Shown: positions 55,960 through 64,000 of the stretch, piece by piece | Position numbering within the stretch: the stretch's first letter is position 1 | Layout: the number at the start of each line of letters is the position of its first letter | NCBI RefSeq assembly: GCF_020181655.1 | Contig: NZ_CP084032.1 | Coordinates: forward strand, 558,001-622,000 | Direction of reading: 5' to 3' | Length of the DNA: 64,000 nucleotides | From: Pectobacterium colocasium | GTDB taxonomy: Bacteria; Pseudomonadota; Gammaproteobacteria; Enterobacterales; Enterobacteriaceae | Program-made: the position numbers and the translations under genes | The notes under the pieces: model-generated | Told to the model about the DNA's origin: nothing | The model's database searches: none | Seen by the model: only the letters and a program-made list of their open reading frames with translations

Positions 55960-56908
55960 GGAACTGTTTGAAATTCGCAACGGTATTGTCAGTTCTGGAT
56001 TGAAAATCTACACCTATCCTGCACCAGGAACCATACCTTATCTAAGACCATCAAGTACTCAGCAACGGACTATTTCTGGGTGGGTGAGTGAATCCCTTGT
56101 TGGAGAAAAAAACATTTACCCGGAAGAAACGTTATTTGTTTCAACCAATGGGGAAGGTAGCCACAGTTATTCTTATGTGTCTGGTTTTAAATTTTCTTGC
56201 AACAGTGATGTCGCTGTTTTACTTCCTAAAAAAAACATGACCTTGAATGAGAAAATTTATTATTCCAGGTGTATTACAATGAATCGCTATAAATTCTCTT
56301 ATGGACGTAAACCAAAAGGGGACCGGTTAAAGCAGATAATACTTCCCGATATTATTCCTGATTGGGTTGGTAATGTGATGTTAGCTAATAAAAATGATGT
56401 CTGCTCTCCCGCTAATAGAATATTAACGGAGGATATAGATGCTGAACATTTTGGGGTGTTTGTTCTCGGTGAACTATTTGATATTAGAAAAGGAAAGCGC
56501 CTGACCAAAGCGAATATGATAATGGGACGCATACCTTATGTTGGTGCGTCTGATGCAAATAATGGAGTGACAGCCCAAATAGGGCAGGATCCTATTCATG
56601 ATGGAGGGACGATTAGCGTTAGCTATAATGGCTCAGTGGCCGAAGCATTTTATCAGCCAGAGCCTTATTGGGCTACGGATGATGTTAATGTTCTTTATCC
56701 TAAAGATTTTAATTTAACACCAGCAATTGCGATTTTTATTTGCACTATCATCCGCATGGAAAAATACCGATTTAGCTATGGCAGAAAATGGCATATGGAC
56801 CGAATGCGAGAATCGACGATTAAATTGCCGGTTACAGTAATGGGTACACCTGATTGGACATATATGGAGACGTTGATTAATTCACTACCTTACAGCTCAC
56901 AGCTATAA
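55949..56908 (+). CDS. BcgI-like specificity subunit B
   Basis: A 319-residue specificity subunit with two target-recognition halves. The first starts KIEELFEIRNGIVSSG and ends YKFSYGRKPKGDRLK; the second starts LGELFDIRKGKRLTKAN and ends YRFSYGRKWHMDRMR. The repeat of the FSYGRK element at the end of each half is typical of type I and BcgI-type specificity proteins. The ATG at 55949 is preceded by GGAG. It overlaps subunit A by 11 bases. Each half should read one part of a split DNA site. Confidence 0.87.
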   Translation: MKIEELFEIRNGIVSSGLKIYTYPAPGTIPYLRPSSTQQRTISGWVSESLVGEKNIYPEETLFVSTNGEGSHSYSYVSGFKFSCNSDVAVLLPKKNMTLNEKIYYSRCITMNRYKFSYGRKPKGDRLKQIILPDIIPDWVGNVMLANKNDVCSPANRILTEDIDAEHFGVFVLGELFDIRKGKRLTKANMIMGRIPYVGASDANNGVTAQIGQDPIHDGGTISVSYNGSVAEAFYQPEPYWATDDVNVLYPKDFNLTPAIAIFICTIIRMEKYRFSYGRKWHMDRMRESTIKLPVTVMGTPDWTYMETLINSLPYSSQL

Positions 56909-57607
56909 CTTCTGTACTGTTATCCACATATCCACGGGAAAATAAGTCAGTGTTCACCAAAAGAGCAGGCGAACGGAACGGTCTGCGAGTGTCGAGCCGA
57001 CTTTGTTGGTGGGTATGTGGGTAATCATTTGGCGATCCCGGATCGCATTGTTAATATTGCTTCGGTTGTATCATTTTCTTCAGATGATCACCAATGATCC
57101 ACCAGCCTGTGAGGATCGCTTTCGAGTGGTTACCCCACTTCCTTCAATGTCTGAGAGGGGAGGGGGCGATGAAGAAGTGCGGCAAATCAGCGAGCCTTTG
57201 AGAGCAGATATCACCGGGTTTTAAACGACGCTATTTTACCTCAGGTTCGTTTTATTGAATGAGGGCAGCAGAGTTTTGTTACCAATACGAGTCCACTGGA
57301 CGCTCACAGATCACCTTGCGGATACCCTTTAGATAAGCAAAGAAGGTGGACATATTCGTTCAGTTTGCCTGCCAACTGCGGCGGATCTGCGTATAGCCGC
57401 TTTTACGCTAATTTTCCTCAGCAAGCTATCGAACTGGCTTAGAACCTCAAGGGTTTTGGGATTTTGGGCCAGTTCGTTAGCCCATTCCGTGACTGTTTTC
57501 TTCCATAAACCAACCTGTTTTGATGTTGAATAGAACATATCAAAATCAGGCAATTACACAAATCTATGTACGGGCTCTATTCAGTAGATTACTTGATCTT
57601 TTCAACG
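56909..57607. other. Intergenic, degraded sequence
   Basis: About 700 bp with no convincing intact gene. A minus-strand frame at 57329-57553 (74 codons, containing KTVTEWANELAQNPKTLEVL) may be the tail of a lost protein. Frames at 57003-57224 have no ribosome-binding site. It is probably a scar of earlier rearrangements between the two restriction systems. Confidence 0.4.
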
Positions 57608-58177
57608 TTATGTCTTGGCCCTCAGTTTTCTGCCGACGGGGAATTTTCGATATAAGGTATCTACTGCTACGTCATAAATCAGTGCCACCTGCTGGCGCGG
57701 GACGCCATTAGCCAGAAGATGTCCGGCTTGCGCCCATTGCTCCGGCGTTAGCTTGGGCCTGCGTCCGCCTATGCGTCCTTTAGCCCTAGCGGCAGCCAAA
57801 CCTGCGCGGGTTCGTTCGACAATAAGTTCTCGTTCCATTTCAGCCATCGCCCCCATAATGTGAAAAACAAACCTTCCCATTGGCGTGGCGGTATCTATGG
57901 AGTCGGTTACGCTACGAAAATGAATCCCGCGTTGTTGCAACGTGTCCATTAATTTGACAAGTTGTCTCATGCTTCGTCCCAATCGATCCAGTTTCCACAC
58001 CGCGAGCGTATCCCCCGCCTGTAATGCCTTCAGAGCACTATTGAGTTTCGGTTTTTTCTCTGTAGTCCCACTGATTTTCTCTTCAAATATCTGTTCACAT
58101 CCTAGCCGTTCCAACGCTTCGCGTTGTAAATCGGTGTTTTGGTCATTTGTTGATACCCTGACATAGCCTATTAACAC
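57608..58177 (-). CDS. Pin/Hin-family serine DNA invertase
   Basis: A 189-residue small serine recombinase. The catalytic Ser is in LIGYVRVSTNDQNTDLQ, the GDTLAVWKLDRLGRSMRQL active-site block is intact, and the C-terminal helix-turn-helix (GVPRQQVALIYDVAVDTLYR) should bind crossover sites. I chose the GTG at 58177, with AGGAGG seven bases upstream. It lies 55 bp from an inverted crossover-like site, and the segment beyond holds the displaced 5' end of the methyltransferase gene. It should invert that segment. In the present orientation it may be transcribed from within the invertible DNA. Confidence 0.92.
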   Translation of the reverse strand: MLIGYVRVSTNDQNTDLQREALERLGCEQIFEEKISGTTEKKPKLNSALKALQAGDTLAVWKLDRLGRSMRQLVKLMDTLQQRGIHFRSVTDSIDTATPMGRFVFHIMGAMAEMERELIVERTRAGLAAARAKGRIGGRRPKLTPEQWAQAGHLLANGVPRQQVALIYDVAVDTLYRKFPVGRKLRAKT

Positions 58178-58217
58178 GCCATTTCCTCCTGCTAAAAGCA
58201 CGGAGAATGCCAGATCG

Positions 58218-58355
58218 CTAGATAACGCTCATCTGCATAATTGTTGATTTAGGAAAATCAAAAGCGGCCATAAAACCATAAATAAATTCATCACGATTCA
58301 GCTCGTGGGTTATCTGTTCAAGCTGCTCGAAAATCCTCGCCTGATTCACTGCCAT
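58218..58355 (-). CDS. Displaced 5' end of the methyltransferase gene (OFF-state peptide)
   Basis: A 45-codon frame starting MAVNQARIFEQLEQITHELN with AAGGA eight bases upstream of its ATG. Its first 38 codons end in AAFDFPKST, after which it runs across the left crossover site and stops after seven unrelated codons. Joined on paper to the plus-strand frame at 58421 it restores AAFDFPKST-ITQVRQGSSRN, a natural continuation. It is thus the N-terminus of the methyltransferase, held on the wrong strand by DNA inversion. Confidence 0.88.
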   Translation of the reverse strand: MAVNQARIFEQLEQITHELNRDEFIYGFMAAFDFPKSTIMQMSVI

Positions 58356-58433
58356 ACATGATCCTTCAGAATGCATAACTTGTTTTTTGCCATAACTATA
58401 TACCGCTTGTAGGTAAACCAACGATTACACAGG
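58232..58433. other. Invertible DNA element with inverted Hin-type crossover-like sites
   Basis: Two 26-bp sites lie in inverted orientation, 58232-58257 (read on minus) and 58408-58433 (read on plus). They agree at about 18 of 26 positions, with the shared core AAATCAACAATTA on one and AAACCAACGATTA on the other, around a central AA. This resembles the Hin/Gin/Pin crossover pattern (AAACC-AA-GGTTT). The 176 bp between the centres (58245-58420) carry a promoter-like stretch (TATAGT near 58398), the ribosome-binding site, start codon and 38 codons of the methyltransferase. Recombination at the AA centres restores the frame exactly. Confidence 0.87.
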
Positions 58434-61048
58434 TGCGTCAGGGCAGTAGCCGTAACATCGCTAAAGAGCCTGGTCAGGTCGGTATCAAGAATAAACTCTG
58501 GTTTCAGTCTGCTGCGGAAGGAGAAGAGCTTGAGACTCTGCTAAATCAGTGCATTGATGACCCAGCGATAGCTAAAAATAAGATCCGCTTCGTGTTGATC
58601 ACTGATTTTACTCGCTTTCTGGCTTGGGATACCGCAAGTAAAGAGCGGCTCGACATTGAAATGGACGAGTTACATAGCAACTATGGTTTCTTTTTGCCGT
58701 TAGTGGGCCTTGAGAAAGCCATTATCAGCAGTGAAAACCCTGCTGATGTGAAGGCCGCCGAGAAGATGGGGAGATTGTTTGACCTCATCCGAGTCCACAA
58801 TGACCTCAGTAAGTCGGAAGATATCCATGCCCTTAACGTCTTCCTGACTCGCTTGTTATTTTGCCTTTTTGCCGAAGACACCGGTATTTTTGCCCTCGCC
58901 CAGTTCACGTCTGCTGTCAAAAGTTTTACCGAAGAAGATGGCAGCGATCTGGATTCATTTCTTTATCAGTTATTTGGTGTGTTAGATGAGAAGCCTGACA
59001 GCCCGCAGCGGCAAAGGCTACCCGCCCATCTTGCAGCATTTCCGTATGTAAATGGTGGATTGTTTGCCAGCGATGAACCGGTTCCCGAACTGCGCAAAAA
59101 AGGGCGCAAGATCTTACTCGAATGCGGAACCATGAACTGGAGTGAGATTAACCCAGACATTTTCGGCAGCATGTTCCAGGCTGTGATTGATGTGGAACAG
59201 CGCAGCCGCTTAGGGCAGCACTACACTTCATATCGCAATATCATGAAGGTGATTCAGCCCCTGTTTCTTGATCCGTTACGCGTTGAACTGGATAAACAAC
59301 GTAACAATGCCAAGGGGCTTAAAGCGTTACTGGTGCGACTCGGCAAGATCAAAGTATTCGATCCTGCATGTGGATCCGGTAATTTCCTGATTGTGGCCTA
59401 CAAAGCGTTACGCAATCTGGAAATTGAAGTGATTGAAGCTCTGCGTGAGCTGGAACCTCAAACATTTTCAATGAGCGGTCTTCACCTGTCACAGTTTTAC
59501 GGCATTGAGATTGATGACTTCGCCAGCCAGATTGCTCGGTTATCCCTCTGGCTGGCAGAGCACCAGGTGAATAGTCAGTGGGAAAAAGCATTTGGTTTTG
59601 CGCTACCGGCATTGCCGTTACGTGAAAGCGGTAATATTCATAGTGGCAATAGTTTGTGTCTTGACTGGCACAAGGTCTGTCCTAAACAAGCTGATGACGA
59701 AGTTTATGTAATCGGTAATCCGCCCTTTTTAGGAACACTGGGACGTTCAGATGAGCAACGTGCTGATATGCAGGCTGTATTTAGCGACTTCAAAGCGTTA
59801 GGAACCTTAGATTTTGTTGCTTGCTGGTTCTGGAAAGGGGCGCAATATATTCAAAATTCACGTGCTGAGCTGGCTCTGGTAGCAACCAATTCCATTTGTC
59901 AGGGAGAGCAGGTTGCGACACTGTGGCCGCCAATTTTTTCCCTCGGGCTGAATATTCATTTTGCTTATCCAACTTTTCCATGGGTGAACAATGCCCGTGA
60001 TAAAGCGGCTGTTCACGTAATTATCATCGGGTTATCAACTCAATCAAAAACACGAAAATTATATCAGAGAGTTGATGGAGAGTGGCATTGTAAGCAGGTC
60101 AGTAATATCAGTCCGTATTTGGTTGAAGGTAATCACGTTACTGTTTGTTCACATAATAAATCGTTAGTTAATGGGGTGTCATTTTTATTATTTGGCAATA
60201 AACCGACCGATGGTGGTCACTTATTGTTAAGTCGGTTGGAACGGGATGAATTACTAAAAAAAGAACCCAAGGCTGAACGCTGGATTAAAAAGTTACTGGG
60301 GGCTGATGAGTATTTAAATAGTAAAGAACGTTGGTGTTTGTGGCTGGTAGGGATAACGGATGACGAGCTTCAGACAATGCCATTTGTTTATCAGCGCGTT
60401 CAGCGTGTAGCGGAAACACGTAGAAAAAGTCCTGATAAAGGTGCGCAAAAAATGGCAGAGCGGCCACATCAATTTCGGGACTTAAATAACCCGGATAACT
60501 ATATCTTGATTCCCAGTGTGTCATCGGAGCGTCGCACTTATGTTCCTCTTGGTTTTTTTAATGCAGAAGTAATTTCAACAAATGCAAATTATATTATCCC
60601 TAACGGCACGTTATACGAATTCGGAATACTTTCTTCGTTAATGCATAACGACTGGATGAGACTGGTTGCTGGTAGGTTGAAAAGTGACTATCGCTATTCT
60701 GCTTCAGTAGTTTACAACCCCTTCCCCTGGCCTGACGTTACCGCAACACAGCGCAAAGAAATCGAGATACTTGCCGAAGACGTGATTTTAATCCGAGAAG
60801 AGTTTCCCGGACATACGCTGGCTGAACTCTATGATCCTGACAAGATGCCGCAAAAGCTGTTAACCACCCATCAGGCCCTCGATACCGCGGTGGATCGACT
60901 TTACCGTGAGCGCCCATTCAAAGATGCAGCCGACCGCTTAAGCTGCCTGTTGGCACGCTATGAAGCACTGACACATAAACTGACAGCAACTCAGGCTAAA
61001 CCAAGAAAGACCACAACACCGGCCAACGCAGGAATCCATAATGAATAA
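58433..61048 (+). CDS. MmeI-like DNA methyltransferase, body; 5' end inverted away (phase OFF)
   Basis: The remaining 871 codons of a methyltransferase that would be about 912 residues in the ON state. It opens without a start codon of its own; the GTG at 58433 has no ribosome-binding site. Motif I FDPACGSGNFLI is near residue 309 of this part and motif IV VIGNPPFLG near 428. The blocks FAYPTFPWVNNARDKAAVHV and SRLGQHYTSYRNI resemble MmeI-family enzymes, but the N-terminal nuclease residues are not seen (GIKNKLWFQSAAEGEELETL at that place). It should modify adenines and carry target recognition in its C-terminal third. The helicase gene overlaps its stop by eight bases. Confidence 0.88.
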   Translation: MRQGSSRNIAKEPGQVGIKNKLWFQSAAEGEELETLLNQCIDDPAIAKNKIRFVLITDFTRFLAWDTASKERLDIEMDELHSNYGFFLPLVGLEKAIISSENPADVKAAEKMGRLFDLIRVHNDLSKSEDIHALNVFLTRLLFCLFAEDTGIFALAQFTSAVKSFTEEDGSDLDSFLYQLFGVLDEKPDSPQRQRLPAHLAAFPYVNGGLFASDEPVPELRKKGRKILLECGTMNWSEINPDIFGSMFQAVIDVEQRSRLGQHYTSYRNIMKVIQPLFLDPLRVELDKQRNNAKGLKALLVRLGKIKVFDPACGSGNFLIVAYKALRNLEIEVIEALRELEPQTFSMSGLHLSQFYGIEIDDFASQIARLSLWLAEHQVNSQWEKAFGFALPALPLRESGNIHSGNSLCLDWHKVCPKQADDEVYVIGNPPFLGTLGRSDEQRADMQAVFSDFKALGTLDFVACWFWKGAQYIQNSRAELALVATNSICQGEQVATLWPPIFSLGLNIHFAYPTFPWVNNARDKAAVHVIIIGLSTQSKTRKLYQRVDGEWHCKQVSNISPYLVEGNHVTVCSHNKSLVNGVSFLLFGNKPTDGGHLLLSRLERDELLKKEPKAERWIKKLLGADEYLNSKERWCLWLVGITDDELQTMPFVYQRVQRVAETRRKSPDKGAQKMAERPHQFRDLNNPDNYILIPSVSSERRTYVPLGFFNAEVISTNANYIIPNGTLYEFGILSSLMHNDWMRLVAGRLKSDYRYSASVVYNPFPWPDVTATQRKEIEILAEDVILIREEFPGHTLAELYDPDKMPQKLLTTHQALDTAVDRLYRERPFKDAADRLSCLLARYEALTHKLTATQAKPRKTTTPANAGIHNE

Positions 61049-63050
61049 TTTATTGCACGTTGAGTATAGTCAGACGGGGCAGAGTACCGGCCTTAATTCG
61101 ATGGGAATGCGTGAAATGCAGGCCCGAGCTTTTGCTGAACGCAACAGCCAGTATTTGTTGATCAAGGCTCCTCCAGCTTCGGGGAAATCGCGTGCATTAA
61201 TGTTTCTGGGGCTGGATAAACTGGAAAATCAGAGCGTGCAAAAAGCGATTGTCGCCGTCCCAGAAAAGTCTATCGGCGGCTCTTTTCAGGACACCTGTTT
61301 AACCGAACAAGGTTTTTTTGCTGACTGGCGTGTTACATCCGAGAATAATTTGTGTGTGGATGGAGGGGAAGCGGGTAAGGTTCAGGCTTTCCAACGCTTT
61401 ATGCATGGCAAGGAACGTATCCTGATATGTACTCATGCGACCTTGCGTTTTGCCTTTGATAAATTAGTGGTAACAGATTTCGATAATTGCCTGGTGGCTA
61501 TTGATGAGTTTCACCATGTTTCTGCCGATGGTGATAATCGGCTTGGTAATCTTATTGATGAGCTCATAAAAAAATCGAGTGCGCATATCGTTGCCATGAC
61601 CGGATCATATTTCCGAGGCGATACCGTGCCGATCCTGTTGCCTGAGGATGAAGCGCTGTTCACTAAGGTGACATACACCTATTACGAGCAGTTGAATGGC
61701 TATCAATATCTTAAATCTCTGGGTATTGGTTATCATTTTTATCAGGGGCGTTATATTGATGCATTGCCCACGGTACTCGATACCAGCAAAAAAACGATTA
61801 TTCATATCCCGAATGTTAATTCCGGTGAATCGACCAAAGATAAATATGGAGAGGTTGATGCTATCCTTGATGTGATTGGCAGCGTGATAAAACGCGATCC
61901 TCTGACTGGGGTTTATTATATTGCGGGAAAAAATGGCTGTGAGCTCAAATTAGCCAATCTGGTTGATGATAATCCTAACGAACGATCCAAAATCCAGGCG
62001 TATTTACGTAATATCAAAGCGGCGGATGACATGGACATCATTATCGCCTTAGGCATGGCGAAAGAAGGGTTTGACTGGCCTTACTGTGAGCATGTGTTGA
62101 CGATTGGCTATCGCAGCTCTCTGACAGAAATTGTGCAGATTATTGGCCGTGCGACCCGAGATTGTACGGGAAAACCGCATGCTCAGTTTACCAATCTCAT
62201 CGCTCAACCCGATGCACAGGATGATGATGTGAGGGCATCGGTCAACAATATGCTTAAGGCGATCACCACATCGTTATTGATGGAGCAGATCCTCGCTCCC
62301 AACATCCAGTTTAAGCCTCGTTCTCAATGGGACGGTCAGCCACTGCCACCCAATACTCTGCTCGTAGATGATTCCGCAACCTCACCAGTATCCCCGAAAG
62401 TGTTGGATATTTTGAACAGCGACAAGAACGAAATTATGGCCACTCTGATGGCTAACGAACAGTTGGTCAAAGAGACAATTAGTGAAACCACCCCCCCCGA
62501 AACTTTCACTCAAGTGGCTTTGCCTGCTGTGATTCAGACGCTTTACCCAGATTTGACCGACGAAGAGCAGGAACAGGTACGCATAGGAGTATTACAAAGT
62601 ATGTTGATCACTCAGAAAGGGGGCGTGGTTGATTGGGAAGACCTGCCGCAGGATGCCAATGTGGATATGGCGAATGGCGCTGAAGAAGAGTCAGTAAACA
62701 GTGTCGCAGGTAAGCAGTTCCTGAAGATGGGTGAAAAGTTCATCTGTATTGATAATCTGGATATAGATCTGATAGATGCGGTTAATCCGTTCCATGGTGC
62801 TTATGAAATTCTCTCTAAATCGGTAACTGCGCCTATGCTGAAAACCATTCAGGAAGCGGTAAGTGCCAGCCGATCGCAGGTCTCTGAAGAAGAAGCAATT
62901 ATACTTTGGCCTAAGATCAAGCAGTTCACCCGAGAGCAACAGAGAGAGCCGTCGCTGAATGCCAGTGATCCGATTGAGAAGCGTTATGCCGAAGCGCTCG
63001 CCTTTATCCGCAAAATGAAGCAACAGAAGTTGGCTAATCAGGAGCAGTAA
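61041..63050 (+). CDS. Superfamily 2 helicase of the phase-variable system
   Basis: A 669-residue helicase/translocase-like ATPase. It has Walker A KAPPASGKSRAL (about 42-53), the DExH-type box LVAIDEFHHVS (about 151-161), VAMTGSYFRGD as motif III, and a C-terminal RecA half with ALGMAKEGFDWPYCEHVLTI and the arginine-finger motif IIGRATRDCTG. It overlaps the methyltransferase gene by eight bases, so its expression should follow the same switch. The C-terminal 250 residues are acidic and of unknown fold. A role in translocating on or unwinding unmodified phage DNA is inferred from context. Confidence 0.87.
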   Translation: MNNLLHVEYSQTGQSTGLNSMGMREMQARAFAERNSQYLLIKAPPASGKSRALMFLGLDKLENQSVQKAIVAVPEKSIGGSFQDTCLTEQGFFADWRVTSENNLCVDGGEAGKVQAFQRFMHGKERILICTHATLRFAFDKLVVTDFDNCLVAIDEFHHVSADGDNRLGNLIDELIKKSSAHIVAMTGSYFRGDTVPILLPEDEALFTKVTYTYYEQLNGYQYLKSLGIGYHFYQGRYIDALPTVLDTSKKTIIHIPNVNSGESTKDKYGEVDAILDVIGSVIKRDPLTGVYYIAGKNGCELKLANLVDDNPNERSKIQAYLRNIKAADDMDIIIALGMAKEGFDWPYCEHVLTIGYRSSLTEIVQIIGRATRDCTGKPHAQFTNLIAQPDAQDDDVRASVNNMLKAITTSLLMEQILAPNIQFKPRSQWDGQPLPPNTLLVDDSATSPVSPKVLDILNSDKNEIMATLMANEQLVKETISETTPPETFTQVALPAVIQTLYPDLTDEEQEQVRIGVLQSMLITQKGGVVDWEDLPQDANVDMANGAEEESVNSVAGKQFLKMGEKFICIDNLDIDLIDAVNPFHGAYEILSKSVTAPMLKTIQEAVSASRSQVSEEEAIILWPKIKQFTREQQREPSLNASDPIEKRYAEALAFIRKMKQQKLANQEQ

Positions 63051-63051
63051 A

Positions 63052-64000
63052 ATGATCCGGTTATCGACAACGCGATTAGCGGCCAAATCAACATTAGATG
63101 AGATCCTCAGTGAAGAAGATGATCTCTGTTTATTGGATGTTCCCCCTCTGAAGCACAGGGCGAGTCCTGTCGATTTGGCTGGCAATCAGTTTGCTGAAAT
63201 TGCCGCGTTTTACGATCGGCATGGCCGTCTGCCAACTGAAAACAGCGCCGCTTCTCTTGATGAAAAACGCCTGGCAAGACGATTGCGCATCATTAAAGAA
63301 AATCCCAACATATGTGCTTCATTGCAAACGATGGATTGCCGGGGGCTTCTGGCTTCAAATCATATTGAAAATAGTAGAACCCCACTAGCCGTTGAACCAA
63401 CACCATTATCCTATACCAACAAATCAGAACTGGTGACTTCTTTAGAGGATATTTTTGCCGACGATGAGGACGGTTTATTAAATTTCGCAGAACCTGATAT
63501 CTTCAGCTTACAGTATGTTTCTGCTGATAAAAAAGAGCAGCCAGATGACATTGCTCAGCGCCAGCCGTGTCAAGACTTCCAGCGTTTCGAACCCTTGTTT
63601 TATAGCCTGCATAAGGGCTTAAAAAATGGGGTTTTTAGTCTTGAGCGTTTTACACATAAATTGAAAATTGTTGAAGGCGATTTTTTTATTCTTAATGGGT
63701 TACTGGGATATGTCCATAGTGCTGGTGAACGTCTGGGTCAGTACCGTACTTACAACGCCCGATTGCGACTGATATTTGAGAATGGCACCGAAATGAACAT
63801 GCTCTATCAATCCTTAACTCACGGTTTGGTGAGGGATAAAGAAGGGCGCAAGGTGCAACTCAATGGCAAGACGTTGCAACCATCAGATACTGCGGTGCCG
63901 ACCGGCTTGGTTTATGTGCTCGCGACCACAAGTACAGACCCAGCGCTTATTCCTTATAAACAAAGTCTTTACAAAATTGGTTTTACTGAAACAACGGTGG
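63052..64000 (+). CDS. GIY-YIG nuclease-like protein (cut by window end)
   Basis: An open frame of at least 316 codons starting MIRLSTTRLAAKSTLDEILS, one base after the helicase stop. The N-terminal 200 residues are acidic and unrecognised. From about residue 285 the sequence GLVYVLATTSTDP then LYKIGFTETTV matches the start of a GIY-YIG nuclease domain (T5orf172/Mug113-like), in which the two motif strands are V-Y-V and Y-K-I-G. The catalytic Arg and Glu would lie outside the window. It is the likely nuclease of the three-gene system. Confidence 0.8.
   Translation, partial: MIRLSTTRLAAKSTLDEILSEEDDLCLLDVPPLKHRASPVDLAGNQFAEIAAFYDRHGRLPTENSAASLDEKRLARRLRIIKENPNICASLQTMDCRGLLASNHIENSRTPLAVEPTPLSYTNKSELVTSLEDIFADDEDGLLNFAEPDIFSLQYVSADKKEQPDDIAQRQPCQDFQRFEPLFYSLHKGLKNGVFSLERFTHKLKIVEGDFFILNGLLGYVHSAGERLGQYRTYNARLRLIFENGTEMNMLYQSLTHGLVRDKEGRKVQLNGKTLQPSDTAVPTGLVYVLATTSTDPALIPYKQSLYKIGFTETTV

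Noticed and set aside
57003..57224. A 73-codon plus-strand frame in the gap between the two restriction systems
   Set aside because: No ribosome-binding site and a mixed composition. I tried to match it to the end of an insertion-sequence ATPase but the similarity was too weak.
57329..57553. A 74-codon minus-strand frame, possibly the end of a lost gene
   Set aside because: Part of it (KTVTEWANELAQNPKTLEVL) looks protein-like, but there is no family match I can name and the other end is out of character. It is mentioned only as part of the degraded region.
58433..61048. Methyltransferase as a simple 5'-truncated pseudogene
   Set aside because: The missing 5' end is present on the other strand, in frame across matching crossover-like sites and beside an invertase gene, and the downstream genes are intact.

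Overview
The window looks like a chromosomal segment of a soft-rot enterobacterium, most likely Pectobacterium or a close relative. The reasons are a Fur-controlled catecholate siderophore locus, a complete enterobacterial C-P lyase gene set, an enterobacterial-type intergenic repeat and a tRNA-Phe 3' remnant of enterobacterial sequence. The species is inferred, not proven.

Layout. (1) 1-16.9 kb: a divergent MFS gene (cut by the window edge), two Fur-box-like sites, then a tightly coupled operon entC-entE-entB-NRPS(C-A-T)-entA-NRPS(docking-C-A-T-E-C-T)-stand-alone A protein. It should make a 2,3-dihydroxybenzoyl peptide siderophore. No thioesterase is visible, and the last adenylation domain acts in trans. 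(2) 16.9-31.6 kb, minus strand: a secretion/adhesion locus of two HlyD-type adaptors, a PqqD-like/M50-peptidase/HlyD fusion protein, a phage-tail-collar protein, a 2438-residue DUF4347 repeat adhesin and a TolC-like lipoprotein. No ABC transporter is present. (3) 31.8-35.5 kb, minus strand, AT-rich: a 39-codon small ORF, then a cassette of an 87-residue Nif11-like peptide, a tandem RmlC-like cupin protein and an MFS exporter, with an attenuator-like hairpin after the peptide gene. This is a candidate ribosomal-peptide locus. (4) 35.5-36.4 kb: an intact two-frame IS5-family element. (5) 37.0-47.4 kb: PEP mutase and phosphonopyruvate decarboxylase (phosphonate synthesis), a beta-hydroxyacid dehydrogenase, and phnGHIJKLMNP (C-P lyase, phosphonate breakdown), all co-directional. 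(6) 47.6-48.9 kb: a DUF2798 gene divergent from a LysR regulator.

(7) 49-64 kb is a defence and mobile island. It holds an AbiE toxin-antitoxin pair, a P4-like ash region with a small protein and a Ner-like repressor, a tRNA-Phe 3' remnant, a TacA-type antitoxin remnant, a tyrosine recombinase with a HicB-like tail, a BcgI-like restriction-modification pair, and a Pin-family serine invertase next to an MmeI-like methyltransferase, a superfamily 2 helicase and a GIY-YIG protein (cut by the window end).

The most striking result is at 58.2-58.4 kb. The 5' end of the methyltransferase gene (ribosome-binding site, start codon and first 38 codons) lies on the opposite strand, bounded by inverted Hin/Pin-type crossover-like sites and directly next to the invertase gene. 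Inverting about 176 bp on paper joins the two pieces in frame to give a methyltransferase of about 912 residues. The assembly therefore appears to have caught the OFF state of a phase-variable defence system. In this OFF orientation the invertible segment reads into the invertase gene. Upstream, a perfect 15-bp inverted repeat pair lies directly before the BcgI-like gene and just after the tyrosine recombinase gene, so a second recombinase-linked switch is possible.
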